Below, piece by piece: positions 21,688-33,192 of a DNA stretch of 64,000 nucleotides. Each line of letters starts with the position of its first letter. The first letter of the stretch is position 1. The DNA lies in NCBI GenBank assembly GCA_025642065.1, contig JAODUP010000095.1, positions 788,501-852,500 of the forward strand, written 5' to 3'. The translations under genes were made by a program, and so were the position numbers. This stretch comes from Paralvinella palmiformis. Its lineage: Eukaryota; Annelida; Polychaeta; Terebellida; Alvinellidae. The notes beneath the pieces were generated by a model. It did not search any database and was not told the origin of the DNA. It was given only the letters and a program-made list of their open reading frames with translations.

Positions 21688-22862
21688 CGCAACGGTTATA
21701 TAATACTAATAAATCATATTTCTATTTTCTTTAATATGTCCATATTGTTCCTATATTTACCTGGTCCACATTTGTTTGGTGCGATACAGTTAGTCTTGTT
21801 ATCAAGACAAGGCTTAGCACAGAAAGCTATAAGAAAGATATGAATAATAAATATATCTGCATATCTATATATTAAATGAGGTGTTTATGTGTCGATAGCG
21901 GTATTATTAAATATTATTTAAGTTATATATTGTTAGGATACATGTTATCATATCACCATGGAAACCAGTAAGCAACAACAAACAGAATTGCTTCACCTAG
22001 CTAAACCTGTAAATATATATATTAAGGTTAAGAGTAATAGCTAATTATTGCCTCAATGGTCAGTGAGGGTTGTTTACATCTCGTGGTACTCACCTTTGTC
22101 ACAGTTCCAGCCAAAATATCCAGGACAACAAACAGTCCGGTTTTTCTGGACTATCTTACTGATAATAACTGGATTATCACAGCAGCTTAGAGATTAAAAA
22201 TAAAATGGCGTCAGGTTTGTTGGACATATTAGGTTTGTCAATTTGTCTGGTTTATGAATGTTTATAAATTTGTTTTATTTATGCATTTTTATGATATCTG
22301 TTTGTTTGGTTTATGCTTATTTATGTCTTTGTCTGTCTGTCACTGCATATTTGTCCATCTTATTGTTTATCTCTCTGTCTGCTCCCTTTGTTATCCGTTC
22401 GTTTTGATCACTGTCCACCTACTGTTTATATTTATATATTTATGTGTGTATATTTGTCCTTGTGTCTGTCCATCTTTCTGTCAATCTATCATGTTGTCTT
22501 TCTCTCTTACCTAGGACAGGATCTCCTTCTCCACCATCCCCACCATCCACCAAACCTACAGCTGATACAGTCGGTGTTAGGAGGGCAGCTGGGATATATC
22601 TTCTCCGTCACATTAACATTAAAGTTCGTCATACAAAAGTGAGAACTGAAATTAAATCACCAAATATCGCTGAAATACGACTGTAACACAGACCCCCACG
22701 CACAATACACACACGCACACACACACTTCGATATTTTACTTACTTCCCGCAGTTTGCACCCATCGGGAATCCAGATTTGAAGAAGTCGTCATTATTCGGT
22801 GGGTGACACCAAACCTGCGCCAGAATTCCCAAACACAAACCCAAGGTCAACATAAATGTCAT
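20294..22862 (-). CDS. Secreted EMI-EGF protein, paralogue A
   Basis: Eight exons in transcription order: 22862-22744, 22645-22511, 22185-22094, 21826-21761, 21648-21547, 20846-20739, 20560-20462, 20310-20294. All junctions are GT..AG and the sum of 738 nt gives exactly 245 residues plus stop. Exon 1 encodes the signal peptide MTFMLTLGLCLGILAQVWC. Exons 2-3 form an EMI-like region, with NFNVNVTEKIYPSC early and VCCPGYFGWNCD at its end. Exon 4 is a short Cys-rich unit (FCAKPCLDNKTNC). Exons 5, 6 and 7 are one EGF module each, all phase 1-1: PPCANGGTC, KQCQNGGTC and PPCQNGGIC. Exon 8 adds DTVMP and the stop. No transmembrane segment. Likely an extracellular matrix or binding protein of MEGF/EMI type; function not known. 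The start ATG precedes the signal directly. Confidence 0.9.
20855..21345. repeat. Minisatellite of TATCTATAA / GACATCTATGA units in an intron
   Basis: Nearly 500 bases of a higher-order array built from ATATATCTATAA, GACATCTATGATAT and ATCTATACGACAT units. It lies between the exons for EGF modules 1 and 2 of gene A. The same intron in copy B has only about 130 bases of a simpler array. Confidence 0.9.
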
Positions 22863-22972
22863 TATCTTTCTGAAATTCAAAGACAAATTAAAGATATAAA
22901 CATCCATTTTCCAGATTGTTCTAAATCCAAGAACTGGATGTGTTATATTTTATTTCGACGGTGTCGGGGGCT

Positions 22973-23024
22973 GGGTGATGATGATTGATTATGATTGATG
23001 TTTTACGACCACTTTTGTGCATCA
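22973..23024 (-). repeat. SINE family 1, tail fragment
   Basis: Only the tail and first part of the body (GATTGATGTTTTACGACCAC TTTTGTGCA) remain, running into a (CAT)n stretch. The allelic place in copy B (32998-33192) holds a complete SINE, so A has lost the rest by deletion. Confidence 0.85.
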
Positions 23025-23366
23025 TCATCATCATCATCATCATCGTCAAGATCACAATATAGAGTTTATACATATAGGTGTTTAAAAATAGTTTTTGAGT
23101 AATATGGAACTGAGTAATATCAGTAATGTGAGTAGTGTGAGTATTTCGTATTTAAATATAGTGTATTTATTGTCTTGTGTCTGGCTGGTACTATCTTCTA
23201 ACTAACAGGACAGATGTACAACAAGATAGCGCCTTGTCATCCCGGAAACCTATACTGTCAGTGTGTTACCTCATGAGAGGAGACTTTAACGTCACCCTAT
23301 AATTAATCTAATTGAAATGATTACACACACACATACATAGAGAGAGAGAGAGAGAGAGAGACATAC

Positions 23367-23508
23367 CTGGTATGAATGAAGCTCTTCCAGTATCAACACA
23401 CCATCTAGCCTTTATCTCGTCTGATGCAGCATCAATTCTCTGATCCTTTATATACACACGAAGCACGTTGTTCGGTTGTCTTCTGACGTATCTAACCGTC
23501 TGAATCAC
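23367..23508 (-). other. Possible 5' exon of EMI-EGF gene A with open frame lacking an ATG
   Basis: Read on the minus strand, an open frame with VYIKDQRIDAASDEIKARWC ends at a good donor (CCAG|GTATGT). An acceptor TTTCAG lies eight bases before the main ATG. If spliced, this frame stops at a TAA overlapping the main start (TAATG), so it cannot extend the protein. It is best read as a 5' UTR exon. Copy B keeps the frame with a 9-nt deletion. Confidence 0.4.
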
Positions 23509-23772
23509 GTCTAAATTTGGCAGACGGCGAGATTTCTCAACACGATCGATCCTACCTGGACTTTCTATAAAAATGCTGATGACTCATTGAAGCTGTTTTC
23601 TGGAATGTGAAGAACTCGACATACAGATCACCGAGTCACGACTCTGGATACAGATCACGTGATGTTTGACTGGACACGGACGAAAATATCTTCAAGTGTT
23701 CCTATTTATTTACCATTTACTTCGTGTGTAAGTAACGTATTATCAAAACTGGATAACTACTACTCGTTCTCA

Positions 23773-23774
<2 letters not shown>

Positions 23775-23821
<47 letters not shown>

Positions 23822-23832
23822 ATGCATGTGTT

Positions 23833-23862
<30 letters not shown>
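23775..23862. repeat. (TA)n(TG)n microsatellite
   Basis: TA run changing to TG/TTTG units; the counterpart in copy B is at about 34299-34378. Confidence 0.9.
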
Positions 23863-23863
<1 letters not shown>

Positions 23864-24070
23864 GTTTGTGTGCGTGGGTGTGAGTCGGTTTGTGAATATC
23901 TTCATGTTTTGAACAGTTGGCAAATGTTCTGAAATTATAAAGTGTTATTCGATGAAATCATGCAAAGTTGTAATTGTCTCATTTCGAGCATTTTATTATG
24001 AAGGCGTTTATGTCTTACATTAATCTTTCAAATCGGTCGAACTACCTATGATAATGTTAAAAATAATGAC

Positions 24071-24114
<44 letters not shown>

Positions 24115-24264
24115 ATATACACACACAAACTTACTGTGCAGTCAGTTTGTTTGTGGCCGGGCTCGAAGGATGAGGTCTGCGCCGCCATATTTTCACACGT
24201 CATAGCAAAAAATGGTTATATTTTGTGTAAACAAATTATTTGTAATTATTCTTTAATATAGATT

Positions 24265-24380
24265 TATTACTCATGGTCATGCTGTGCTAGAGGTCGGAGG
24301 TTCGAATTTAGGTCGTGACGGTATAGTAGGAGGTGTTTTTCATCGAACGAGGCAACTGACAAAGTTTTCTCAGCCGAGTA
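24265..24380 (+). repeat. SINE family 2, copy in duplication A
   Basis: CATGGTCATGCTGTGCTAGA followed by a B box (GGTTCGAATTT) and GTCGTGACGGTATAGTAGG, then CGAGGCAACTGACAAAG. The same string occurs at 34734-34850 and, more diverged, on the minus strand at 63450-63598. Confidence 0.65.
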
Positions 24381-24655
24381 TGAAATATATTGTAAATTCT
24401 AAATTTGTTTACAATAAGTCCTCGTGGTGAAGCAATAAATTACCAACCATATGTGTCTCCCTCATTTCAGGTAACCAGCCACGTAAAATAACTATCATTT
24501 CTGACTTTATTAATATTATTATTATCTGACTTAAATGGTGTTATAAAGGATTCTAATAAAATAATAAATGGATGTTTTACATTCCATGACGAATACTTAA
24601 ATATTTATGACTTTCTCATGTTCATGTTGTAATTCTTGGAACTATTTTGTGAAAT

Positions 24656-25489
24656 TATGGTTAATTAAATTTTGATGAAGGAGAAAATTAAAAGAAGATT
24701 TATCATTTAATTGAATTTTGTGGATCATAAACTTTGCTTTGAACCTTTACCTAATAGAGAGAATAGGAGCTATTTCTATATTTGGGAATGTGAGTATCAA
24801 GATGCTGATTGAAATCAGTTTAGCAGTAAAAGTAACACCCAGTGTAGCCTTCAAAATGCTAATTTGCATTTATGGTTAGTTTGTTTATAATTTTGTTTAT
24901 TTTTTTCCTTTTGACCTGACCTGACCTGTAACTGGACCGCATCACGTGGTCCACATTGTGCGGCAGTAGTGACCAGTAATGACGATCGGATCAGTGGAAT
25001 AGCGTGTGTATTTAATGCTCAATTTGCTTGTCTTGTAGAACAGTATGACTACCATAGTCTTTATATTTTGTTGCGTAACATATCGAAGATTCTATTAGTG
25101 TTTACTTAGAGCTCCCTAGTGTAAGTCCCGTGCAGTAATTTGGGTCGGTTTATTGATGACGTGTTTCGAGTGGAATAAATGTATTTACTAATTTAGTGTG
25201 GAACGATCTTTACAGTGTGTGCGTGTACGCGCGCGCTGGTGCCCCCGTCACGGTCTATTGCTCACGCTTCGAGAAACGTGTATTACATTCGTCAGGTGGA
25301 GTAACTAAATATATGATGTTTGACATTCAGAGGTTTAGTATTTTGTACTGGATAATGTTTTTTTTTGTCTTGTAGATTAAATGAATTTTATATTTTATAT
25401 ATCGGGAATTTGACATGCAATCATATATTCACTTTCACAGTATAAATTTTATTATCTATTATCTTATATTAACTTGTGTAAGAAATTCA
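24656..25489. other. Spacer between duplications, nothing recognised
   Basis: No supported exon. Contains a short GACCT repeat near 24914 and a CG-rich patch near 25220. It starts where the duplicated segment ends. Confidence 0.45.
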
Positions 25490-26094
25490 ATTCAATTCGT
25501 TTAATTCAACATTCATAATACATAATTTTAATGAAAGCAAACACATTTAACCTTAACCTAACCTTAAAAACATTGATGACAGATTTATAAATAATAATAT
25601 GTGGAATGGTCAATAGTCATAATTATATCTTACATTATGAAACGACACAAAATCTATATCAGGTTAATTATGAAATGATTAATTATTGTAGCAATAAGAT
25701 ATTATGTGTATATTATATTATATATGTTGTATTTGAACAGTAAATAAACTAACAAACATACTTCAGCATTGGTATTAGTCATATAAAGAAATGAACATAT
25801 TCTTAATTATGTGTTTAAAAATATTAATTATTTTAACATTGTGAACATTTACATCTAATTGGTTCCATAATTTAATACCCATAATACTTTTAACATTAAC
25901 TTTCTTTTCGTCTTACAAAACTTTACATTAAAATTTCCATTTTTACTAGACCTTGTAGTTGTACCATATGAATGTATTTCTTCTATTGTTATAATTTTTT
26001 TTTATAGATTGATAGGTATCATGTTATTTGTGGCTTTTTAGATTATAATCAAGGTTTTTAATTTTACAATATCTAATAATTTCAAGCACTTACC

Positions 26095-26903
26095 CTATAT
26101 ACTCATGTATAAGACGCACTTTTTACATTCCGAACTCGACGCCAAAAATTTAGCGGGAAATACAATAATATTGTTTTGTTAACATTAGTAATGAATATAT
26201 GAAAAATAAACAAATTTATTAAGTGTGTTTTCTCAGTTTTCTTTCAAATCCGAATTTAATTGTGATGACTTCCATGATTATTTAATCCGATGGTCTAATT
26301 AGTGATGTGGTCACAAAGACTAGTCATTGCTATCTTGATATGTGAGCATGTGTAATTGAATGGAACGGTAAATGAGGCCACACAAAGAATGAACATAGAA
26401 GCCACATCAAAGGAATATTATTACAGCAAACACACTATGTTAATTGCTTCCAAAGCTGGCACATGGGAACTACTAAAAAAACTACTTCAAACAACATTAC
26501 GGAAACAAACGCACAGCAGCAGGCAACCTGAAGTGGCTGTCGTTACCTATAGTCACACAGAGGGTGAAAACGGCCTGGGATTAAATCGACCCCGCCATCA
26601 TTACCTAATCGTTAAAGAAGTGCTCTATCAGCAATGATTTAAATGGCACGGAAGATGATGTATTGTGGGCTGAACAGTTTGACAAATCTGACACTTACTC
26701 TGACAAAGAAGGCGACGAGATGTGTAAGGACATGATGACATACGAACAGATACAACAGATCTTTGCTGAAGTGAATGATGATGATGATTTTTTTTTGGCT
26801 TTGAATTAATATTGCTGATTTTAGTGTGTCTTATACTCGGGTTCGACTTCATGTGGGTTTATTGGTCCTAAAAACAGGTGGGTCTTATACGCAAGTATAT
26901 ACG
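26095..26903. mobile_element. TIR DNA element nested in the LINE
   Basis: The left end TATACTCATGTATAAGACGCAC and the right end, read inward, TATACTTGCGTATAAGACCCAC are inverted repeats of more than 20 bases flanked by TA. TATAAGAC-type ends and TA duplications are typical of Tc1/mariner-pogo elements. Short frames inside (26356-26637) show no intact transposase, so it is non-autonomous or decayed. Confidence 0.7.
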
Positions 26904-27194
26904 TATATTGAACAAACAATGATGGGCATGATCTAAATAACTAGATTTGACAATATTACGCATTGCCTTCTTTTGTGATAGCATGAAATTGTGTAATTGA
27001 GACTTGTAAGTATTTCCCATATCTAACACGCGTAACTTAAGTAGAGAAGTATTAATGAACAATATAACATGTCTAAGTGGTTATTTTCAAGCATGTGCTT
27101 AACTTCATAAATAATACGATTACCCCTAGGAATTTAGTAACTTGTACTCTACTGACTTCTAATCCATCAATCTTGTTTTTACAATCATCGATAT

Positions 27195-28206
27195 TTAAGG
27201 CTTGTTATGGAAACACATGTAATTAGTTTTATTGATATTCAAAGATAAATTGTGAACTTGAAACAATTGACTCATTTGCTTTAATTTATTGCTGATCATA
27301 TTATTAACCTCTGTTATACTTTTGCCAGCATAGAATACATTGGTATCATCAGCAAACAACATAAATTTTAATTTATTTGAAATATTTGCCATATCGTTGA
27401 TGTAGAGTAAAATAAAATAGGTCCCAAAATAGAACCTTGTGAAATTCCACATTACATAGTTCTATAATCTGAACAAATATCATCATAAACAACTAATTGC
27501 TTTCAGTTAGTTAAACAATTTTTTATCCAACTTGAAGCAATACCTCGAATACCATAATGGCATAGTTTATTAATCAAAATGGAATGATCTATGGTATCAA
27601 ATGCTTTCTTCAAATAAATAAAATCACCAGTTGTTACCAAATTATTATCTAAATTACTAGTAATATCTTCAGTTAATTCCATAAGTGCCAATCATGTAGA
27701 GTGGGCTTCTCGGAACTCGTACTAACTTTTGTACATAATATTGCTCTTTTTTACATATGATACTAATTTGTTATAAAAAAATCAAGAATATTTGAAAAAT
27801 AAGGCAAAATTGACACAGGCCTATAATTGTAAAATTCCTTATGATTAACATTCTTAAATAAAGGTACAATTTTGGCAATCTTCATCTCATTTGGAAATAT
27901 ACAAAATTTAAATGATTTTTTACAGATATAATTTAAAGGTTGTATAATATTGGTGGAGGATAGTAAAGACTTAACTAAAGGCACATTGATACCATCATAA
28001 CCACAAGATTTTAGAATTTGGACAATTTGTTTTAAATTTCTTCCATCAATAACCGATTCAAGAAACAGAGAATTTTGTACAATATTACTCATAAAATCAG
28101 AGAAAATTGTATTATGACAATGTTCAATTTTTTTGGCCAACATCGCACCAATATTTGTAAAGAAATTGTTAATACCATCAGATATTGCTTTCTTATGTGA
28201 CATCAT
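27195..28206 (-). pseudogene. LINE reverse transcriptase, frameshifted
   Basis: Three frames carry reverse-transcriptase blocks in order. First, GYDGINVPLVKSLL, MKIAKIVPLFK and YNYRPVSILP (28206-27763). Next, KKAFDTIDHSILINKL with GIRGIASSWIKNCL (27691-27503). Last, LYINDMANIS and LKFMLFADDTNVF (27452-27195), where FADD is the catalytic motif. Breaks between blocks and several stops show it is dead. The style is that of CR1/Jockey-group LINEs. Confidence 0.85.
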
Positions 28207-29716
28207 CTGGCCACTACAGTAAAATTCATTTGGACATTTGTCAGATTCGTACTTTATACATGAATATCAACTCGTAAACCTTGATTTACACCATCTAATT
28301 AATATAATAAGTCAGATAAATACATGTTAAAAGCGGTGATAATAAATTACATTGTATTGTACCTCTAATGACATTAAACGTAAGATTATTGTTTACACGA
28401 TCATTCCACTTAATAACTGCAGTTAAGTTACAATACCATTTATTTAAAAAACGTCATAATACATCCGGGGGGGGGGGGGGGTGGCAATAATGTAATTTAT
28501 AGAATAAGCCGTTTTGCCGTATGGAATTAAAGCATTTTCAGCGTCTTCCGTTGATGAAGAATGTATGTCAAAGTTCAGGTTTTGACCACAAATAGTATTG
28601 TATTTTCGGGATACCGTATCTTTTATAACCAGTTGTACATCAGTAACTTCACTTGACCCAGAATCCGTCATAGCGGAACGATAAAGGTCTGACAGACTTG
28701 ACCTCCATAGAAAGGTTATATGGACGAGAGCTGCGTCTCCTCTGCTTCACGGTTTTCCAGAATATAAGATTGTTGTTTTGTTGTAGCACTTCATTAAGGA
28801 CATGAAAGTAATCTTTGTTTACCTGGTCCACTCGTTTTCTCCAAAACTGGCAGAACATTTTCTTCACTCCCTTCAGCATTTATAAACCTCCCCGATACAT
28901 GGCCAGTCGTTATTAACACATAGAAGCCACCATAACCGATTGGAGTCTCTCAGCTTGCTCAGATCCGGACACCAATAATCTTTTGTGGGATATTGCTTCG
29001 TCGGTAAGCAGCCAGATAGTTTAGTAGCTTCTAAAATTCGCCTTGGTAAAGTAACAAATATAGCCATTAATGTCTCTTCGTATGCTCTCTGCTGCTGAGA
29101 TATTTAATGGGCCCAGTTCATGCAATTTATGATATAATGTGCCTTTGTATTTAGTATTGTTTAATATATGTATGCCAGTGGTCTGGAATGTACACTAGAT
29201 TATATTTATGTTTAAAGGTGACTATTGCCATTGGAGTTTAAACCTGTTTAAATAACATACATCGTCTTAAATATTTATTTATACTAAGTAATTCTGTCTC
29301 TTTAAAATTCGTGTAGAATACGCTATACATTTAATAAGATTATAGTTTGTTACTATTGTAATAGTGTTTTATACTTGTATATAATTCTATGTTCATTATT
29401 GACTAAATTATAGAAACCTTATATAGATCTGTTTAAAGTTATATTGTTTATTGTTGACATTAAATGAGAAACTTCTATTATAAGAAACATTATAATCTTT
29501 TATCATGAATAAGTTGTAGCTGTGCATAAGTTTTAGAAAGTAAGCTCTTTGTTTTGTTCCATATCAGGTTGGAGGGAGATGGGCAACCAATTAACAGTCT
29601 TCACTGTAAGTTTTAATTAACATTCACTCAGTTAATTGACGAGGTTCAATGCATATACTAAATTAGTTTCTATAATCAGTATGATGGCATGTAAGTTTTG
29701 TGTGTGTGTGTTATAT

Positions 29717-29770
<54 letters not shown>

Positions 29771-30086
29771 CAATAATAATAATAATAAATCTTACCATAT
29801 TTCGCTCCTTTAAATGGAGTATTTTCCGCCATTAAGGACACTTTATTAAATTTATATAATCATCATCATTATCAAGCGTAGAAAGGTTTGATTTATAACA
29901 CTAGTATCCTTACACTGTTATTCAAACAGCCATTTATTTCGAAGTCTACTATCAATATTTCTATAAACGTTTTCGGTTGCCTTTCAACATGTAAGTATAT
30001 AATTGTATTCATACAGCCTGTGGCTTCTCCTGTCTGTTTTATAGTTGTGAAAAATCAGAGCAAAACTACTGCATACAAAGTAATCG

Positions 30087-30092
30087 TTTATT
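30087..30092 (-). promoter_or_regulatory. Candidate polyadenylation signal, EMI-EGF gene B
   Basis: AATAAA on the minus strand about 160 bases after the stop, conserved with gene A. Confidence 0.5.
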
Positions 30093-30249
30093 CTCTCTCT
30101 GAACAGTGTAAGTTGATGACTAAAAGAGAAAACTACAATCTGACGAATATGTTGTCTCTGCATTTCTTGGAAAATGTTATATATTTACATTTTAGAAATA
30201 ATTTGTTGTTATTACAGAAATAGCTCTTCCTGTATCCATTTCATTTAAG

Positions 30250-31564
30250 TCACGGCAGTATGGTATCTGCAAAGAAAGCGTGTTGTTAAAAATAAAATTT
30301 CGTAAAAATACTTATTTTTTATATGAATTTTCGACCTACAGCGTCTGAGCTGTATTTATTTTCTTTCTAAGAAGACTCTATAACTATATTTTGTAGACAG
30401 TTTTTCTACACAGTACAGATATAGTGTCTTCTTAGCACTACTTTGTAGACAGTTTGTCTTACCTGGAGCAATCTGGCAGAAATTTCCAGTAAAGGCATTG
30501 GTACATCTACATGTCTGTTCGACACAGATTCCACCATTTTGACAGGGCGGGTTACACATCTCTAGATAAAGGTAACACAAAATGTCAACAGCCTGTACTT
30601 AATGACAAATCAGTTAAATAAAGTTAAAACGATTTCCTTTTATGATTTTAGTTATTATATTTGATTCCTACAATTTCACCTCTCCCTCTCCCACCCTCCA
30701 GACACTATATATGTTTTTAGTATCAAATATGTCAGTAATTAATTTATCGCTTCATCAAATAGTAACCAAGTGACAGTTTAGTAGCAAGATAATGGGCTCG
30801 TATCTGGAACCTTACAATATTGATCGAACTTCTTTAGAATTGAATCGTTGCGAATTGTTCATTTTATATAAACGAGTACCGCTTTTATTTTATGATCTTT
30901 TCTCTCTAATGGCAATTAATTGTTTACGTACCAGCTGGCATAGATATAGATATGTTAGCTGGTATCTATATTATGGTATTATTTCCACCATCCCACCCCA
31001 CCCCCGCCTCTGCTAGCCTAGACACATTTTATTTACCTGTCTCACAGAAAACTCCTCCGTATCCCCTTGGACAGGCGCAGATTCCGTAGAAACACGTGCC
31101 ACCATTCTGACATTGTTTTTCTATTGAGTCATCACATTGGATAACTGATAACAGATAAATATAGATCTATGATATATCAGTAAGACATCTAAAATATATC
31201 TATAGGATATCTATAATATATCAATGATATATCTATAATATATCAATGATATATCTATAATATATCAATGATATATCTATAATATATCAATGATATATCT
31301 ATTGTTTGCATTTATAAAATAAAAATCTTATCATATGACCATTTAAATATCATTATTACATAGTACTGAATATTGCCTAAATGTACTTTATGGGTACATG
31401 TCTATATTGATGTTACCTAATTATTATATTTTGTTAATTTTCCTATCAGAAATACTCACTCGTTTCACAAGCAGGTCCCGTCCAACCTTTATTACAGGAA
31501 CAAATGTTAGTATCTGTACCACTGACACAGGTACCTCCATTAGCGCATGGTGGGTAGCAGGCTG

Positions 31565-31600
<36 letters not shown>

Positions 31601-32565
31601 CGCAACGGTTATATAATACTAATAAATCATATTTCTATTTTCTTTAATATGTCCATATTGTTCCTATATTTACCTGGTCCACATTTGTTTGGTGCGATAC
31701 AGTTAGTCTTGTTATCAAGACAAGGCTTAGCACAGAAAGCTACAAGAAAGACATTAATAAAAACATATCTATACATCTACATATCGACTTATCCAATGAG
31801 GTGTTTATGTATCGATAGCTACACTATAAAATATTATCTAAGTTATATATTGATAGGACACATGTTATTATATCACCATGGAAACCAGTAAGCAACAACA
31901 AACAGAATTGCTTTACCTAGCTAAACCTGTAAATATATATATTAAGGTTAAGAGTAATAGCTAATTATTGCCTCAATGGTCAGTGAGGGTTATTTACATC
32001 TCGTGGTACTCACCTTTGTCACAGTTCCAGCCAAAATATCCAGGACAACAAACAGTCCTGTTTTTCTGGACTATCTTACTGACAATAACTGGATTGTCAC
32101 AGCAGCTTAGAGATTAAAAATAAAATGGCGTCAAGTTTGTTGGACATATTAGTTTGCTTTATGCATTTTTATGATATCTGTTTGTTTGGTTTATGCTTAT
32201 TTATGTCTTTGTCTGTCTGTCACTGCATATTTGTCCATCTTATTGTTTATTTCCCTGTCTGCTCCCTATGTTATCCGTTCGTTTTGATCTCTGTCCACCT
32301 ACTGTTTATATTTATATATTTATGTATGTATATTTGTCCTTCTGTCTATCCGTCTTTCTGTCTATCTATCATGCTGTCTGTCTATCTTACCTAGGACAGG
32401 GCCTTCTCCACCATCCCCACCTTCCACCAAACCTACAGCTGATACAGTCGGTGTTAGGAGGGCAGCTGGGATATATCTTCTCCGTCACATTAACATTAAA
32501 GTTCGTCATACAAAAGTGAGAACTGAAATTAAATCACAAAATTGGAATATGACTAACACGCACGC

Positions 32566-32660
<95 letters not shown>

Positions 32661-32677
32661 GACTGTGCAGTCAGTTG

Positions 32678-32728
<51 letters not shown>

Positions 32729-32884
32729 CCAAACAACTGTTACAAGTACTTGACATTTTACTTACTTCCCGCAGTTTGAACCCATCGGGAATCCAGATTG
32801 GAAGAAGTCGTCATTATTCGGTGGGTGACACCAAACCTGCGCCAGAATTCCCAAACACAAACCCAAGGTCAACATAAAGGTCAT
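30250..32884 (-). CDS. Secreted EMI-EGF protein, paralogue B
   Basis: Eight exons in transcription order: 32884-32766, 32522-32391, 32105-32014, 31739-31674, 31561-31460, 31144-31037, 30561-30463, 30266-30250. The sum of 735 nt gives 244 residues plus stop. Layout is as in paralogue A: the same signal peptide, an EMI-like region ending VCCPGYFGWNCD, a short Cys-rich unit and three phase 1-1 EGF exons. The last exon encodes DTILP and the stop. Differences from A include Gln for Lys after DDFF, Ser for Ala in MGSNCG, loss of one codon in exon 2, Asn for Asp in MCNPPC and Phe for Ile in GNFC. All cysteines and splice sites are kept, so both copies look functional. The partner or receptor is unknown. 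Confidence 0.9.
31166..31302. repeat. Short ATATCAATGATATATCTATA array in gene B intron
   Basis: Four or five units of about 22 bases, equivalent in position to the 490-base array at 20855-21345 in gene A. Confidence 0.85.
32556..32725. repeat. (CA)n and (TA)n microsatellites in gene B intron 1
   Basis: About 100 bases of CA (32556-32656), then about 47 bases of TA (32679-32725) between exons 1 and 2. Copy A has only a short CA patch here. Confidence 0.95.
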
Positions 32885-32997
32885 TATCTTTCTGAAATTC
32901 AAAGACGAATTAAAGATATAAACATCCATTTTCCCGATTGTTCTAAATCCAGGAACTGGATGTGTTATATTTTATTTCGACGGTGTCGGGGGCGGGG

Positions 32998-33192
32998 TGA
33001 TGATGATTGATGATGATTGATGTTTTACGACCACTTTTGTGCAAAGGACAGGATAAATTTGCCGAGCGACCTTCCAAGGTAATGAGGCGAAGTCAAAGAC
33101 GAAACAATCTTTAGATATGCCCACCTCGAGATTCGAACACGGGTAGTAGTGATCTGTAGTCCAACACGCTACCGCTAGACCACGGAGGCGCC
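32998..33192 (-). repeat. SINE family 1, full copy
   Basis: Minus orientation: the head with A and B boxes is at the right (GATTCGAACACGGG and GCTACCGCTAGACCACGG on the plus strand) and the GATGATGATT tail at the left. Flanked by GTGTCGGGGGCGGG on the left and GTGTCGGGGGTGGG on the right, a 14-bp target-site duplication with one change. Confidence 0.9.

Larger units (their letters stand above)
19185..24655. repeat. Segmental duplication, copy A
   Basis: Collinear with 29170-35118 over exons, introns and flanks, in the same orientation and about 10 kb apart. The left boundary is near ATGCCATTGGTAATGAATG and the right near CATGTTGTAATTCT. The copies differ by microsatellite lengths, a much longer minisatellite in A, and a deletion in A that removed most of a SINE. 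Confidence 0.9.
25490..29067 (-). mobile_element. Broken non-LTR retrotransposon (CR1/Jockey-like)
   Basis: Minus-strand pieces appear in the order expected for one element. A linker-region frame at 29067-28649 contains NNLIFWKTVKQRRRSSRPYN. Reverse transcriptase follows at 28206-27195 and the thumb and 3' part at 27062-26868 and 26094-25490, where repeated GAATT units mark a probable 3' end. Frames are interrupted by stops and by a TIR element at 26095-26903. The piece at 28444-28640 has no recognisable LINE motif and may be foreign. Confidence 0.7.

Noticed and set aside
21494..21703. Plus-strand frame with TRFTSRSRPTFITG
   Set aside because: It is the antisense shadow of the first EGF exon, which reads PPCANGGTC on the minus strand.
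22254..22686. Plus-strand hydrophobic and Pro-rich frames (and their copies at 32125-32519)
   Set aside because: They lie opposite intron and exon 2 of the EMI-EGF genes, whose minus-strand reading has matched splice phases and a conserved cysteine pattern.
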